Origin: an uncultured Selenomonas sp.
GTDB lineage: Bacteria > Bacillota > Negativicutes > Selenomonadales > Selenomonadaceae
Reading direction: 5' to 3'
Assembly (NCBI GenBank): GCA_905372355.1
Contig: CAJPOT010000002.1
Location: forward strand, 124,001 to 188,000
Length of the DNA: 64,000 bases
Below are positions 26,632-35,046 of the stretch, piece by piece (position 1 is the first letter of the stretch; every line of letters starts with the position of its first letter). The translations under genes were made by a program, and so were the position numbers. The notes under the pieces were generated by a model. That model saw only the letters and a list, made by a program, of their open reading frames with translations. It ran no database searches and was not told where the DNA came from.

Positions 26632-28233
26632 TCACTCAAGGATCGTGATGCGCCCCGCGCCGGCAGGATTCTCGTAGCCCTTGCCGACGACGCCTCCCTG
26701 CTCTTTGACGTAATCGGCAATCGCGTCGATGTCGGAGAACGCCGTGTCACGCAGAAGCGGCGTGCCGTCGAACATCGTCATGCCGTTGCCGCCGTTCCTC
26801 ATGATGTAGGAATTGCTGACGACCGTATAATCCTCTGTCAAGTCGAGCGGCACGCCGCCGACCATGACATCCTTGACGCGATAAGCTCCGTCGACACGAA
26901 CAAAACCGCCCTGCTCATTTTGAACCACCGAAGACGGCACACGCGCATCAATAGTGTAGGTGATTCCCGAAACATGGAAAAAGCCGCCGGATTCTTCGGG
27001 ATACTTTGCCGCCCCCATTTCGAGCGCATCGAGAAGCTGCTGCCCCGTGACACTTCTGACGACAAGGTTGTTCGTAAAGGGGAACAGCGCTGCGAGCGTC
27101 TTATACGTCACTTTTCCTGTCGAGATCGGCTCACGAAAACCACCGCCATTGACGAGCGCCACATCAGCATGAACCGAGGCGCGAAATGCATCTGCAACAA
27201 AATCGCCGAGATTCGTCTCGCCGCTGCGCACGCGGTATTCACCATCGACATCGGTCACGAGGTCAACGGTCGTCGTACCGACAGGCTTGGCAAGCTGCCT
27301 CTCCACCTGCGCGAGTTCCTCATCGACAAGCCGCTTGACATCGGCATCGACCGCCGTCAGTCCCTTGACGAGTTCACCCGTGATCGTGCCGTCGTCATGG
27401 ATGGTGATCTTGCCGACGCTCGCAAGCTTCGTGCCCGTCTGCTCGACGAGAACGTCCTTGCCGTCCTTGTTCTTGTCGACGCGCGTATACTGCTCATGCG
27501 AATGTCCGTCGATGATGACGTCGATGCCGCTCGTATGCGCAGCCACGGCGCCGCTCGACCAAACGGGAACGGCGCCCGTCGTGCCCAGATGGGCGACGAG
27601 CATGACATACTGGGCACCCTCCGCGTGCGCTTCATCGACCGCCTTCTGAATCCCCTCATAGAGCTTCGAGCCGTCCTCATCTTCGAGGAAGCTATAGACG
27701 AACTTGCCATTCTCATCCTGAAACTCCTTCGGCGACGACGAGACAATCGTTTCCGGTGTCGTCACGCCGATCAGCGCGATTCTTTTGCCGTCGAGCGTGA
27801 CGATCTTATGTGTCTTGAATACAGGCTGATTCGTCCTCTTGTCGATGAAATTGCAGCTATAGTAGCCGCACTTGAGCTGCGATGCAAGCTCCAGGAAGCG
27901 ATCCATGCCAAAATCGTACTCGTGGTTGCCGGGGATGGCGAAATCGTAGTCGGCACGGTTCATGATGCGGATGATCGCCGCGCCGCGCGAGAGACTGCCG
28001 AGCGGCTCTCCCTGCACCGCATCGCCCGCATCGACGAGGATGACCTCTGGATTCTCCTTCTGCAAGTCGTGCTTGTACTGCGTGACAGCAGCGATATGGA
28101 TGTTCTTTGCGACACCGCAATGCACGTCGTTCGTGTGCAGAATGACAGCATCCGCGTGTGCGATCAGCGGCAGAGAGGCAATCCAAGCCGCCGTGAAAAG
28201 ACCGCCGATGAGTTTTTGCATCTTGTTCCTCAT
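26632..28233 (-). CDS. Exported 5'-nucleotidase / UDP-sugar hydrolase family protein
   Basis: Predicted to hydrolyse nucleotides outside the cytoplasmic membrane for nucleoside and phosphate salvage. 533 residues, signal peptide (MQKLIGGLFTAAWIASLPLIAHA). The calcineurin-like metal centre is shown by ILHTNDVHCG, VDAGDAVQGEPLG, IPGNHEYDFGMD and IDGHSHEQY. The C-terminal nucleotide-binding domain has GETNLGDFVADAFR, VNGGGFREPI and LFPFTNNLV. Start ATG with AGGAGG. It could accept cyclic nucleotides or UDP-sugars; the sequence does not decide. A 70-base MITE-like repeat lies upstream. Confidence 0.9.
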   Translation of the reverse strand: MRNKMQKLIGGLFTAAWIASLPLIAHADAVILHTNDVHCGVAKNIHIAAVTQYKHDLQKENPEVILVDAGDAVQGEPLGSLSRGAAIIRIMNRADYDFAIPGNHEYDFGMDRFLELASQLKCGYYSCNFIDKRTNQPVFKTHKIVTLDGKRIALIGVTTPETIVSSSPKEFQDENGKFVYSFLEDEDGSKLYEGIQKAVDEAHAEGAQYVMLVAHLGTTGAVPVWSSGAVAAHTSGIDVIIDGHSHEQYTRVDKNKDGKDVLVEQTGTKLASVGKITIHDDGTITGELVKGLTAVDADVKRLVDEELAQVERQLAKPVGTTTVDLVTDVDGEYRVRSGETNLGDFVADAFRASVHADVALVNGGGFREPISTGKVTYKTLAALFPFTNNLVVRSVTGQQLLDALEMGAAKYPEESGGFFHVSGITYTIDARVPSSVVQNEQGGFVRVDGAYRVKDVMVGGVPLDLTEDYTVVSNSYIMRNGGNGMTMFDGTPLLRDTAFSDIDAIADYVKEQGGVVGKGYENPAGAGRITILE

Positions 28234-28275
28234 AAAGACCTCCTGTTCTGACCATCAAATACAAATTCTATACGT

Positions 28276-28347
28276 AAAGGAATCACTGATAAATCCAGCC
28301 ACCCATCTTCACAAATCCAGGCGACTTCATTTTATCGGTGCTTTCTA
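28276..28347 (+). repeat. MITE-like dispersed repeat, family 2, copy A
   Basis: A 70-base unit, AATCACTGAT...CAGCCACCCATCTTCAC...GACTTCATTTTATC...GTGCTTTCT. Terminal bases form imperfect inverted repeats of about 14 bases. About three quarters of positions match copy B at 34975-35046 in the opposite orientation, ending in the identical GACTTCATTTTATC. It lies upstream of the 5'-nucleotidase start. Confidence 0.85.
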
Positions 28348-28434
28348 AAAATTATATCATGAACAATCTGCATATCGCACTGTCACAAGCGACAGGTTAA
28401 AATATTTTAATTATATCCTTATAAAAGAACAAAC

Positions 28435-28463
28435 GCGCCTCCCCTATATCCTAGAGGAGGCGC
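28435..28463 (-). terminator. Intrinsic terminator after copA
   Basis: Eight-base arms GCGCCTCC/GGAGGCGC with a 13-base loop, followed on the minus strand by GTTTGTTCTTTT. It lies 20 bases after the copA stop at 28482. Confidence 0.75.
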
Positions 28464-28481
28464 ACACGCACGAATGATCAA

Positions 28482-28691
28482 TCAGCTGATACCGACGACT
28501 TCGTAGCCTGCATCGACGATCGTCGCCGAAAGAGCCTTGTCCGAAACGTCAGCACTCAGGGTGACGACGGCATTCTTGTTTTCCAGGCTGACTTCCGCCT
28601 TTTCCACGCCGTTCATGCCTTCCAAAGCCTTCGTCACATGGGCGACGCAGTGGCCGCACATCATACCTTCGATAGAAATCGTCTTTTTCAT
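28482..28691 (-). CDS. copZ: Embedded CopZ-like copper chaperone frame inside copA (internal start)
   Basis: In the same frame as copA, an ATG at 28691 opens 69 codons, the usual length of a CopZ chaperone. The peptide begins MKKTISIEGMMCGHCVAH and covers the complete HMA fold to the copA stop. It is preceded by a perfect GGAGG, eight bases before the ATG, within the copA coding sequence (Glu-Ala codons). That is as good as the ribosome sites of independent genes nearby. I infer that ribosomes may start here and release free chaperone in addition to the fused domain; this is not shown by the sequence alone. The alternative is that the site is a relic of a separate copZ fused to copA. Confidence 0.5.
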   Translation of the reverse strand: MKKTISIEGMMCGHCVAHVTKALEGMNGVEKAEVSLENKNAVVTLSADVSDKALSATIVDAGYEVVGIS

Positions 28692-31100
28692 TACACTTGC
28701 CTCCAATTTTTCATCTGCCTGCATTTGTGCAACTTCTTCCGCTCCCGCCTCTGCTTCCTTCTGTAAAAGGAAGCCGGGCAGTTCACGCAGAACCTTGCGC
28801 TTGTCTTTCCTATCGTCATAAACATCAAAAAAGTTCAGCCGCAAGGCATTCATCACGACACAGAAACTCGAAAGGCTCATCGCCGCCGCGCCGAACATCG
28901 GACTCAATACGATGCCGAACACGGGCAACCAAAGGCCTGCCGCGAGCGGTATGCCGATGACATTGTAGAAAAACGCCCAGAAGAGATTTTCCTTGATGTT
29001 GCGGATGACCTGCCGCGAAAGGCGGATGGCCGCGACGACATCCCTGAGTGACGACTTCATAAGGACGACGTCGGCAGCATCCATGGCAATGTCAGCGCCC
29101 GCACCGATGGCGATGCCGACATCGGCACGCGTTAAAGCGGGCGCGTCATTGATACCGTCTCCTACCATGATCGTCCTGCCGCCCTCCTGCAGACGGCGCA
29201 CGACCTCTTCCTTGCCGTCGGGCAGAACGTCGGCGACGATGGCAGAAAGTCCGAGCTTCGCGCCGACCGCGTTCGCCGTACGGCGGTTGTCTCCCGTCAG
29301 CATGACAGGCTGCACGCCCATGCGCAGAAGTTCTTCAATCGCCTCACGGCTGTCCGGCTTCAAGGCGTCAGCGACGGCGATGATGCCGAGCAAACGATCC
29401 GCAGCGGCGAAGAAAAGCGGCGTCTTTCCCTCCGACGCAAGCTTTTCCGCCGCCGCCTTCATGTCCGCTGTCAGAAGCCCCTTCTCCTTCATCAGCGCCA
29501 TGCTGCCGCCGATCACCTCTCGACGTTCACCTGAAAACTCCGCCGTGCCCGTGACGCCATGCCCAGGCAGTGCCTGGAAATCCTGCACCTTCGAGAAAGA
29601 AATGCCGCGCTCTTCTGCCTCGCGCCGGACGGCAACGGCAAGCGGATGTTCACTCTGCGCCTCCAAGGCGGCCGCCACGCAAAGAAGCTCTTCTTCCCCT
29701 ACACCCGCAGCAGGCACGAGATCCATCACGCGAGGCTTTCCTTCCGTGATCGTGCCCGTCTTGTCGAGCACGACAAAGTCCGCCTTGCCCGTCGCCTCCA
29801 AAGCAGCCGCCGTCTTGAAGAGAATGCCGTTCTTCGCTCCCTTGCCGCTGCCGACCATGATGGCGACGGGCGTTGCAAGCCCCAGGGCGCATGGGCAGCT
29901 GATGACGAGCACGCTGACAGCACGCGCGAGAGCGAAGCTCGCCGTCTCACCCAGAAGCAGCCAAAGAGCGCCCGTAGCAATAGCCAAAACAATGACGACG
30001 GGAACGAATACGCCCGACACCTTGTCAGCGAGCTTCGAGATCTCCGCCTTTGAAGCGGCGGCATTCTGCACCATCTCGATGATCTGCTGCAGCGTCGTGT
30101 CTTCGCCGACGCGCCGCGCTTCGCAGGTCAAAGCACCGTTCTGATTGATCGTGGCGGCGCTCACGAGACTGCCCGGCGCCTTGTCCACAGGCAGGCTTTC
30201 GCCCGTTAGCGCCGCCTCGTTGACGGCGCTCTCACCTTCGAGCACCTTGCCGTCGACGGGAAAGCTCTCGCCCGGCAGTACGAGGAAGACGTCGCCGACG
30301 GCGACCTCCGACGCGGCGACGACGACCTCCTCGCCCTCCTTCACGAGTCGCGCCGTCTTGGGTGCAAGATCCATGAGCCCCTTGATGGCATTCGTCGTCT
30401 TGCCCTTGCTGCGACTTTCCAGCCACTTGCCCACCGTGATGAGCGTCACAATCATCGCGGACGTCTCAAAGTAGAAATCCCTGCCGCCCGCCGCGACGCT
30501 CTGCCAGTCGCCGGCACGCGCCGCAAGAAGCATGGAGAAAAGATTTCCCGTACTGTAAACGAAACCCGCCGCACTGCCAAGAGCTACGAGCGTATCCATA
30601 TTCACGCCGCCCGAAAAGATATTGCGAAAGCCGTTGATGAAGAATTTCTGATTAACGATCATGACGGCGACGGCGAGAAGAAGCTCATAAAGACCGATGA
30701 CGAGCGCATTGTTCTCCATCGCCTGCGGAATGGGAAGCGCAAGAAGCATGTGTCCCATAGAAACATAGAGAAGCGGCACGAGGAGCACGAGCGACACGAT
30801 AAAGCGGCGCAGAATCTTCGGCGTCTCATGATCTTCAAGCGCCTCTCGCTCTTCTCGCATATCCTTTGCCCGTCCTGCCCCCTTGCCGGCAGCAAGGCTC
30901 GCGCCGTAGCCCGCATGCTCGACAGCGGCGCAGATCATCTCCGACGTCAGCGGCGCATCGTAACTTACGAGCATCGAATTCGTCAGAAGGTTCACAGACA
31001 CCTCCCGCACGCCCGCCAGATGACGAACCGCCTTGTCAACACGCGCACTGCACGCCGCGCACGACATGCCCGTGATCTGATACTTTTCATTTTCCGTCAT
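28482..31100 (-). CDS. copA: Copper-exporting P1B-type ATPase with C-terminal CopZ-like domain
   Basis: Pumps Cu(I) out of the cytoplasm. 872 residues in one frame. Residues 1-70 are an HMA domain with the metal pair GMSCAACS (Cys14, Cys17). Membrane segments follow, with the CPC motif at 402-404, the phosphorylated Asp in DKTGT (446-450), the TGES-type ALTGES motif and GDGINDAPAL. After the last membrane segments there is a 45-residue linker rich in Glu and Ala, then a second HMA domain with GMMCGHCVAH (Cys815, Cys818) to the end. Start ATG after GAGGAGGTG. A second initiation site inside the gene is listed separately. No copper regulator is adjacent. Confidence 0.95.
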   Translation of the reverse strand: MTENEKYQITGMSCAACSARVDKAVRHLAGVREVSVNLLTNSMLVSYDAPLTSEMICAAVEHAGYGASLAAGKGAGRAKDMREEREALEDHETPKILRRFIVSLVLLVPLLYVSMGHMLLALPIPQAMENNALVIGLYELLLAVAVMIVNQKFFINGFRNIFSGGVNMDTLVALGSAAGFVYSTGNLFSMLLAARAGDWQSVAAGGRDFYFETSAMIVTLITVGKWLESRSKGKTTNAIKGLMDLAPKTARLVKEGEEVVVAASEVAVGDVFLVLPGESFPVDGKVLEGESAVNEAALTGESLPVDKAPGSLVSAATINQNGALTCEARRVGEDTTLQQIIEMVQNAAASKAEISKLADKVSGVFVPVVIVLAIATGALWLLLGETASFALARAVSVLVISCPCALGLATPVAIMVGSGKGAKNGILFKTAAALEATGKADFVVLDKTGTITEGKPRVMDLVPAAGVGEEELLCVAAALEAQSEHPLAVAVRREAEERGISFSKVQDFQALPGHGVTGTAEFSGERREVIGGSMALMKEKGLLTADMKAAAEKLASEGKTPLFFAAADRLLGIIAVADALKPDSREAIEELLRMGVQPVMLTGDNRRTANAVGAKLGLSAIVADVLPDGKEEVVRRLQEGGRTIMVGDGINDAPALTRADVGIAIGAGADIAMDAADVVLMKSSLRDVVAAIRLSRQVIRNIKENLFWAFFYNVIGIPLAAGLWLPVFGIVLSPMFGAAAMSLSSFCVVMNALRLNFFDVYDDRKDKRKVLRELPGFLLQKEAEAGAEEVAQMQADEKLEASVMKKTISIEGMMCGHCVAHVTKALEGMNGVEKAEVSLENKNAVVTLSADVSDKALSATIVDAGYEVVGIS

Positions 31101-31138
31101 AAGAAAAACACCTCCTCGCTTCCTATGACTATTTGAAC

Positions 31139-31167
31139 AGAATATACGTCGATGAGGTATTTGTCAA
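31139..31167 (-). promoter_or_regulatory. copA promoter
   Basis: Consensus TTGACA, a 17-base spacer and TATTCT on the minus strand, about 40 bases before the ATG. The spacing is not the 19 bases of MerR/CueR-type promoters. Confidence 0.75.
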
Positions 31168-31304
31168 GAACAAGTTTCAAATGTATGCAGACACATTCCT
31201 CTTCTTATCAAAAATTTATTGAACTTTTTTGATAATTCTTTGTCAGGAAAAGAGGATTTCCGCCTTTTATGTCAAAATAAAGAATTTGAAGAAGGTTGTT
31301 TCTT

Positions 31305-31408
31305 TTACTATGAAAGTCCAAGAAGTCAAGCCGACGACGCAGACCGATTGGATAATTTTCATTAAAGGCAGCGCACAATGTCCACGAAGTGGATCTTTGT
31401 GTGTGTAA
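31305..31408 (-). repeat. Dispersed intergenic repeat, family 1, copy 4 (inverted)
   Basis: On the minus strand it reads TTACACACACAAAG, the core TCCACTTCGTGGACATTGTGCGC, CCAATCGGTCTGCG and finally CTTGACTTCTTGGACTTTCATAGTAA, colinear with copies 1-3. The orientation is opposite to the other copies. Confidence 0.88.
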
Positions 31409-31457
31409 TTTACAATTCTTCTCAACGATGAAAAAGAATTCGAGGTGCTTTGCCTTC

Positions 31458-32363
31458 ATGATCGATCTTGACAGGCTCACGACGGAGCAACGCAATGCGG
31501 CGACGCTTCACATCGACGAGCTTTCTGTTTCCGACATGCTGCGCACCATCCATGATGAGGACAGGAAAGTCTTCGAGGCTGTGGAAAACGCCCTGCCCAT
31601 GATTGCTCGGGCGGTGGAAATCATTGCGGTTCGTCTAAAGAAAGGCGGCCGCCTTTTTTATCTAGGCGCAGGCACGTCAGGCAGGCTCGGCATTCTCGAT
31701 GCCGTCGAATGCCCGCCGACCTTCGGCACAAATCCCGAACTCGTACAGGGCGTCATCGCAGGCGGTATGAATGCCGTCTTCCGTGCACAGGAGGGAGCGG
31801 AAGATTCCCTCACGCTCGCACAGGAGGATCTCAGAGAACGTGGCCTTAGCTCTTCAGACGTGCTCTGCGGCATCGCAGCTTCGGGTCGCACGCCCTACGT
31901 CGTCGGCGGCCTCGACTACGCGCGCTCGCTCGGTGCGGCGACCATCGCCGTCGCCTGCACGCCCGACTCCCCCATCGCCGCACTCGCTGATGTCGCGATC
32001 ACGGCGGTCACCGGCCCCGAGGTCATCACAGGCTCGACGCGGCTCAAGGCAGGTACGGCGCAGAAAATCATCCTCAACATGCTCTCCACGGGCGCGATGA
32101 TTCGTCTTGGCAAAGTCTACGGCAACCTCATGGTCGATGTCAAAAGTTCCAACGCCAAGCTTGATGAACGGGCGCGTCGCATCGTCATCGAAGCGACGGG
32201 AAAAAGCCGCGCTGAGGCGGAAGAAGCGCTGGCGAAGGCTTCGGGCAATGCAAAACTCGCCATCCTCATGCTCCTCGCTAATCTTCCTGCCGAGGAGGCG
32301 CAGCGGCAGCTTGCCGCCTCCGACGGCTATATCAGACGCGCTCTCAAGGGGGAATCTTCATGA
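31458..32363 (+). CDS. murQ: N-acetylmuramic acid 6-phosphate etherase
   Basis: Cleaves D-lactate from MurNAc-6-phosphate to give GlcNAc-6-phosphate in cell-wall recycling. 301 residues with the SIS fold: LFYLGAGTSGRLGILDAVECPPTFG (sugar-phosphate site and catalytic Glu), GIAASGRTPYVVGGL, GPEVITGSTRLKAGTAQK and the MurQ signature VYGNLMVDVKSSNAKL. The C-terminal helical region is complete. The ATG at 31458 follows GAGGTG; earlier in-frame starts lie in the repeat region and would not fit the family. It overlaps the PTS gene (ATGA). Confidence 0.95.
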   Translation: MIDLDRLTTEQRNAATLHIDELSVSDMLRTIHDEDRKVFEAVENALPMIARAVEIIAVRLKKGGRLFYLGAGTSGRLGILDAVECPPTFGTNPELVQGVIAGGMNAVFRAQEGAEDSLTLAQEDLRERGLSSSDVLCGIAASGRTPYVVGGLDYARSLGAATIAVACTPDSPIAALADVAITAVTGPEVITGSTRLKAGTAQKIILNMLSTGAMIRLGKVYGNLMVDVKSSNAKLDERARRIVIEATGKSRAEAEEALAKASGNAKLAILMLLANLPAEEAQRQLAASDGYIRRALKGESS

Positions 32364-33793
32364 AAGCCGAAGCGCTTGCAAAGGAAATCCTCCGACTCGT
32401 CGGACCTGCCGCCAATATCTGCAAGGCGGCAAACTGCATGACGCGCCTGCGCCTTGAGCTCAAAGAGCAAATGCCCGATCTCACGCAAAAGATCCAAGCG
32501 CTCGACGGCGTATTGGGCACGCATACGAGCGGGAGAGATCTGCAGATCATCCTCGGTCCCGGCCGCGCCGCCTCCGTGACAGCGTGCTTCAAGGAATTGC
32601 TTGAACAAGAAGCTGCAGCCGCGACGACAGAAATGCCGTCTGCGGACACCGCTGCCGGAAGCGATGCTGCAGATGCACCTTCCGTACGTCAGGCCGCACA
32701 AAACTCTGCTGTCGGCGACGGCAAAGCACTGCATAAAGCCATACGGAAGAGGAATGCAACGCCCGCCAAGCTTTTCTTGAAGCGCATCGCCAACATCTTC
32801 ATCCCGCTGATTCCTGCCTTCATTGCCTGCGGCATCATCACGGGGCTTTTGAACGTCGCGCTCAAGACTTTTCCTGCGCTTGCCGCGACGCCTTATGCCG
32901 CACTTCTTGGGCTCATGGGAAATGCCGTCTTCTTCGGCATGAACATCCTCGTCGGCGTCAACGCCGCGAAGGAATTCGGAGGATCGCCCATGCTTGGCGG
33001 CACGCTCGCCATCATCCTCTCGCATCCGGGACTCGCCGCCATTTCCTTAGATGATTTCTCCTTCGTACCGGGGCGCGGCGGCATCATCGCCGTCCTCCTC
33101 GTCACGGCCCTCGCGGCATGGCTCGAAAAGAAGCTGCACCGCCATGTGCCAGAGATGCTCGACCTCTTCCTCACGCCGCTGCTCGTGCTTCTCATCGCAG
33201 GTCTTGCCGCCCTCTTCATCCTGCAGCCCTTGGGCGGCGTCCTCTCCGAGTGGGTCGGCCAAGCTGCGACTGCAGCCATCGACAAGGGCGGTGCCTTGAC
33301 GGGCTTCGTGCTTGGCGCGGCGTGGCTGCCGATGGTCATGCTCGGCGTACATCAGGCATTGACGCCCATTCATGCGGAGCTTCTCTCACGCTACGGCGTG
33401 ACCATCCTGCTCCCTGTGCTCGCCATGGCGGGCGCAGGTCAGGTCGGCGCGGCGCTCTGCGTCTATTGCCGAACAAGAAGCGCCTTCCTCAGGAAGACCG
33501 TGGCGACGGCTCTTCCCGTCGGCGTTCTCGGCATCGGCGAGCCGTTGATCTACGGCGTTACACTGCCGCTCGGACGCCCCTTCCTTGGGGCCTGCATCGG
33601 CGGCGCGTTTGGCGGTGCCGTGCAGGCGGCCTTCATGGTCGGCGCCGCCGCCATGGGCATCTCCGGGCTGCCGCTCGCCGCCGTCACGGACAAAGTCGCC
33701 ATTTACCTCATCGGTCTTCTGACCGCTTATGCCGCAGGCTTTCTCGCTACTTGGCTGCTCGGCTTCCAAGACCCCGAAGAGCCATCAAACTAA
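32360..33793 (+). CDS. murP: PTS permease EIIBC, MurNAc-specific by context
   Basis: Imports MurNAc with phosphorylation. 477 residues. EIIB domain at 1-85 with the phospho-Cys in ANCMTRLRL (Cys26). A flexible linker (about 90-130) rich in Ala and Asp follows, then the EIIC domain with about ten membrane segments (FIPLIPAFIACGIITGLL, FFGMNILVGVNAAKEFGGSP, and GIGEPLIYGVTLPLG, the sugar-binding region). There is no EIIA domain, so a separate EIIA (Crr type) must phosphorylate it. The sugar is assigned from murQ before it and mupG after it; sequence alone says glucose/sucrose superfamily. ATG overlaps the murQ stop. Confidence 0.85.
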   Translation: MKAEALAKEILRLVGPAANICKAANCMTRLRLELKEQMPDLTQKIQALDGVLGTHTSGRDLQIILGPGRAASVTACFKELLEQEAAAATTEMPSADTAAGSDAADAPSVRQAAQNSAVGDGKALHKAIRKRNATPAKLFLKRIANIFIPLIPAFIACGIITGLLNVALKTFPALAATPYAALLGLMGNAVFFGMNILVGVNAAKEFGGSPMLGGTLAIILSHPGLAAISLDDFSFVPGRGGIIAVLLVTALAAWLEKKLHRHVPEMLDLFLTPLLVLLIAGLAALFILQPLGGVLSEWVGQAATAAIDKGGALTGFVLGAAWLPMVMLGVHQALTPIHAELLSRYGVTILLPVLAMAGAGQVGAALCVYCRTRSAFLRKTVATALPVGVLGIGEPLIYGVTLPLGRPFLGACIGGAFGGAVQAAFMVGAAAMGISGLPLAAVTDKVAIYLIGLLTAYAAGFLATWLLGFQDPEEPSN

Positions 33794-33810
33794 TGAAAGG
33801 AGGCATTGCC

Positions 33811-34896
33811 ATGCAGACAGGAATCTCCATTTATCCCGGCCTTGACAACACCCCGAAAGAAAATCTTCAACTCATTGAGTCTGCCGCCAAACTTGGCATC
33901 ACGCGCATATTCACCTCCTTGCATATCCCAGAGACGGATCACAGCGCTCTCAAGGAGGAATTCAGCACCATTGTGCAGGCGGCCCGCAGTCACGCCATGG
34001 AGATCATCTCCGACATCTCGCCTGAGACGCTCGAACTTCTCGGCATGCGCCACTTCTCTCTCTCCGCATTCCAATTCATGGGCATCCATACCCTGCGCAT
34101 CGACTACGGTTACGGTGCTGCCCGCGTCGCTGATCTGAGCCGCAACACCCAGAACATGCGCATCCAGCTCAACGCTTCGACGATCACGGGCAAGTTCCTC
34201 ACGGATCTCCTGCAGGAGAATGCGAACTTCGACAACATCGACGCGCTGCACAATTTCTACCCACGCGAAGGAACGGGGCTTGCCGAGGCAACGCTCGTGC
34301 GCAAGACGGCGATGCTGCACAAGGCGGGCATCTCAGTCGGCGCTTTCGTGCCGTGTCATTTCCGCCGGCGCTCGCCGCTTCGCTGCGGCCTGCCGACGCT
34401 CGAAATGCACCGTGACTTCCCGCTTTCCCTCGCCGCGCGGCATCTCGCCGCCATCGGCATGGATTCGATCTTTATCGGCGACTCCCTGCCGTCGCAAGGG
34501 GAGCTTGAAACGCTCGCCGTCATCAAGGAGAACTGCGTGACCATGCGCGCCGAGCTTTCGCTGCGCGAACCCGTGCAGGAGGATCTTCTCGCGCACGTCT
34601 TCACTGCAAGGCTTGACGAGGCGCGTGATGCCGTGCGTGCTCAAGAGAGCCGCGCCCTGCTCAAGGAGATGGGGAAAGACATCCTGCCGCAAAACCAAAA
34701 GATGCGCCCCTATGGCGCCATTACGCTCGACAACAAGGACTACGGCAGGTACATGGGCGAACTGCAGATCATCAAGCACCCGCAGCCCGCCGATGCCCGC
34801 GTCAACGTTGCGGCGCTCATTCCCGAGGAGGAGCAGTTCCTCATCAACTACATCATTCCCGGCAAGAAATTCTCCTTTCATCTCGATGATGAATAG
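33811..34896 (+). CDS. mupG: 6-phospho-N-acetylmuramidase MupG (DUF871)
   Basis: Predicted to split MurNAc-6P-GlcNAc, the imported disaccharide phosphate, into MurNAc-6P and GlcNAc. 361 residues. The N-terminal TIM barrel begins GISIYPGLDNTPKENLQLI, with RIFTSLHIPE, ISDISPETLELL, RIDYG and HNFYPREGTGL. The C-terminal region includes DIFIGDSLPSQ-like FIGDSLPSQGELETL and ends in a beta barrel with RPYGAITLDNKDYGRYMGELQI. Start ATG with AAGGAGG, 17 bases after the PTS stop. The murQ, PTS, mupG set is the recycling system described in Staphylococcus (recalled). No MurR-type regulator is adjacent. Confidence 0.88.
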   Translation: MQTGISIYPGLDNTPKENLQLIESAAKLGITRIFTSLHIPETDHSALKEEFSTIVQAARSHAMEIISDISPETLELLGMRHFSLSAFQFMGIHTLRIDYGYGAARVADLSRNTQNMRIQLNASTITGKFLTDLLQENANFDNIDALHNFYPREGTGLAEATLVRKTAMLHKAGISVGAFVPCHFRRRSPLRCGLPTLEMHRDFPLSLAARHLAAIGMDSIFIGDSLPSQGELETLAVIKENCVTMRAELSLREPVQEDLLAHVFTARLDEARDAVRAQESRALLKEMGKDILPQNQKMRPYGAITLDNKDYGRYMGELQIIKHPQPADARVNVAALIPEEEQFLINYIIPGKKFSFHLDDE

Positions 34897-34934
34897 TCCG
34901 CTGAACAAAAACCAGTACATATTTGCATCAAAAT

Positions 34935-34976
34935 AAAAACTTCCGCCAAACCTTTCGGCTTTTGGCGGAAGTTTTT
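34935..34976. terminator. Intrinsic terminator at the end of the MurNAc operon
   Basis: Perfect 16-base arms with A5 on the left and T5 on the right (34935-34950 and 34961-34976) around a 10-base loop. It is 38 bases after mupG and can also act on the opposite strand for queH. Confidence 0.93.
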
Positions 34977-35046
34977 AGAAAGCGCTGATAAAATGAAGTC
35001 ATCCAAATGTGTGAATACGGGTGGCTGAACTCATCAGCGCTTTCTT
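34975..35046 (-). repeat. MITE-like dispersed repeat, family 2, copy B (inverted)
   Basis: On the minus strand AAGAAAGCGCTGAT, CAGCCACCCGTATTCAC, GACTTCATTTTATC and AGCGCTTTCT. The outer bases form a perfect terminal inverted repeat, AGAAAGCGCTGAT/ATCAGCGCTTTCT. It abuts the queH stop (35046) on one side and the terminator on the other. Confidence 0.88.

Larger units (their letters stand above)
31101..31457. other. Gene-free divergent stretch of 357 bases between copA and murQ
   Basis: It holds the copA promoter, A/T-rich sequence (31190-31300) without recognisable coding, and repeat family 1 copy 4 (31305-31408). No convincing promoter for murQ was found. No CopY-, CsoR- or CueR-type operator could be identified. 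Confidence 0.65.

Noticed and set aside
26632..26750. Upstream extension of the SpoIID-like gene to 26750
   Set aside because: The extension overlaps the terminator and the end of the 5'-nucleotidase gene and lacks a signal peptide or ribosome site; starts at 26447 or 26426 are better.
28482..31100. Programmed frameshift in copA
   Set aside because: The CopZ-like domain is in the same frame and no slippery sequence is needed. Internal initiation is the simpler idea.
31101..31200. Copper-responsive operator before copA
   Set aside because: No TACANNTGTA (CopY) box and no CueR-type 19-base spacer; the promoter looks like an ordinary 17-base-spaced one.
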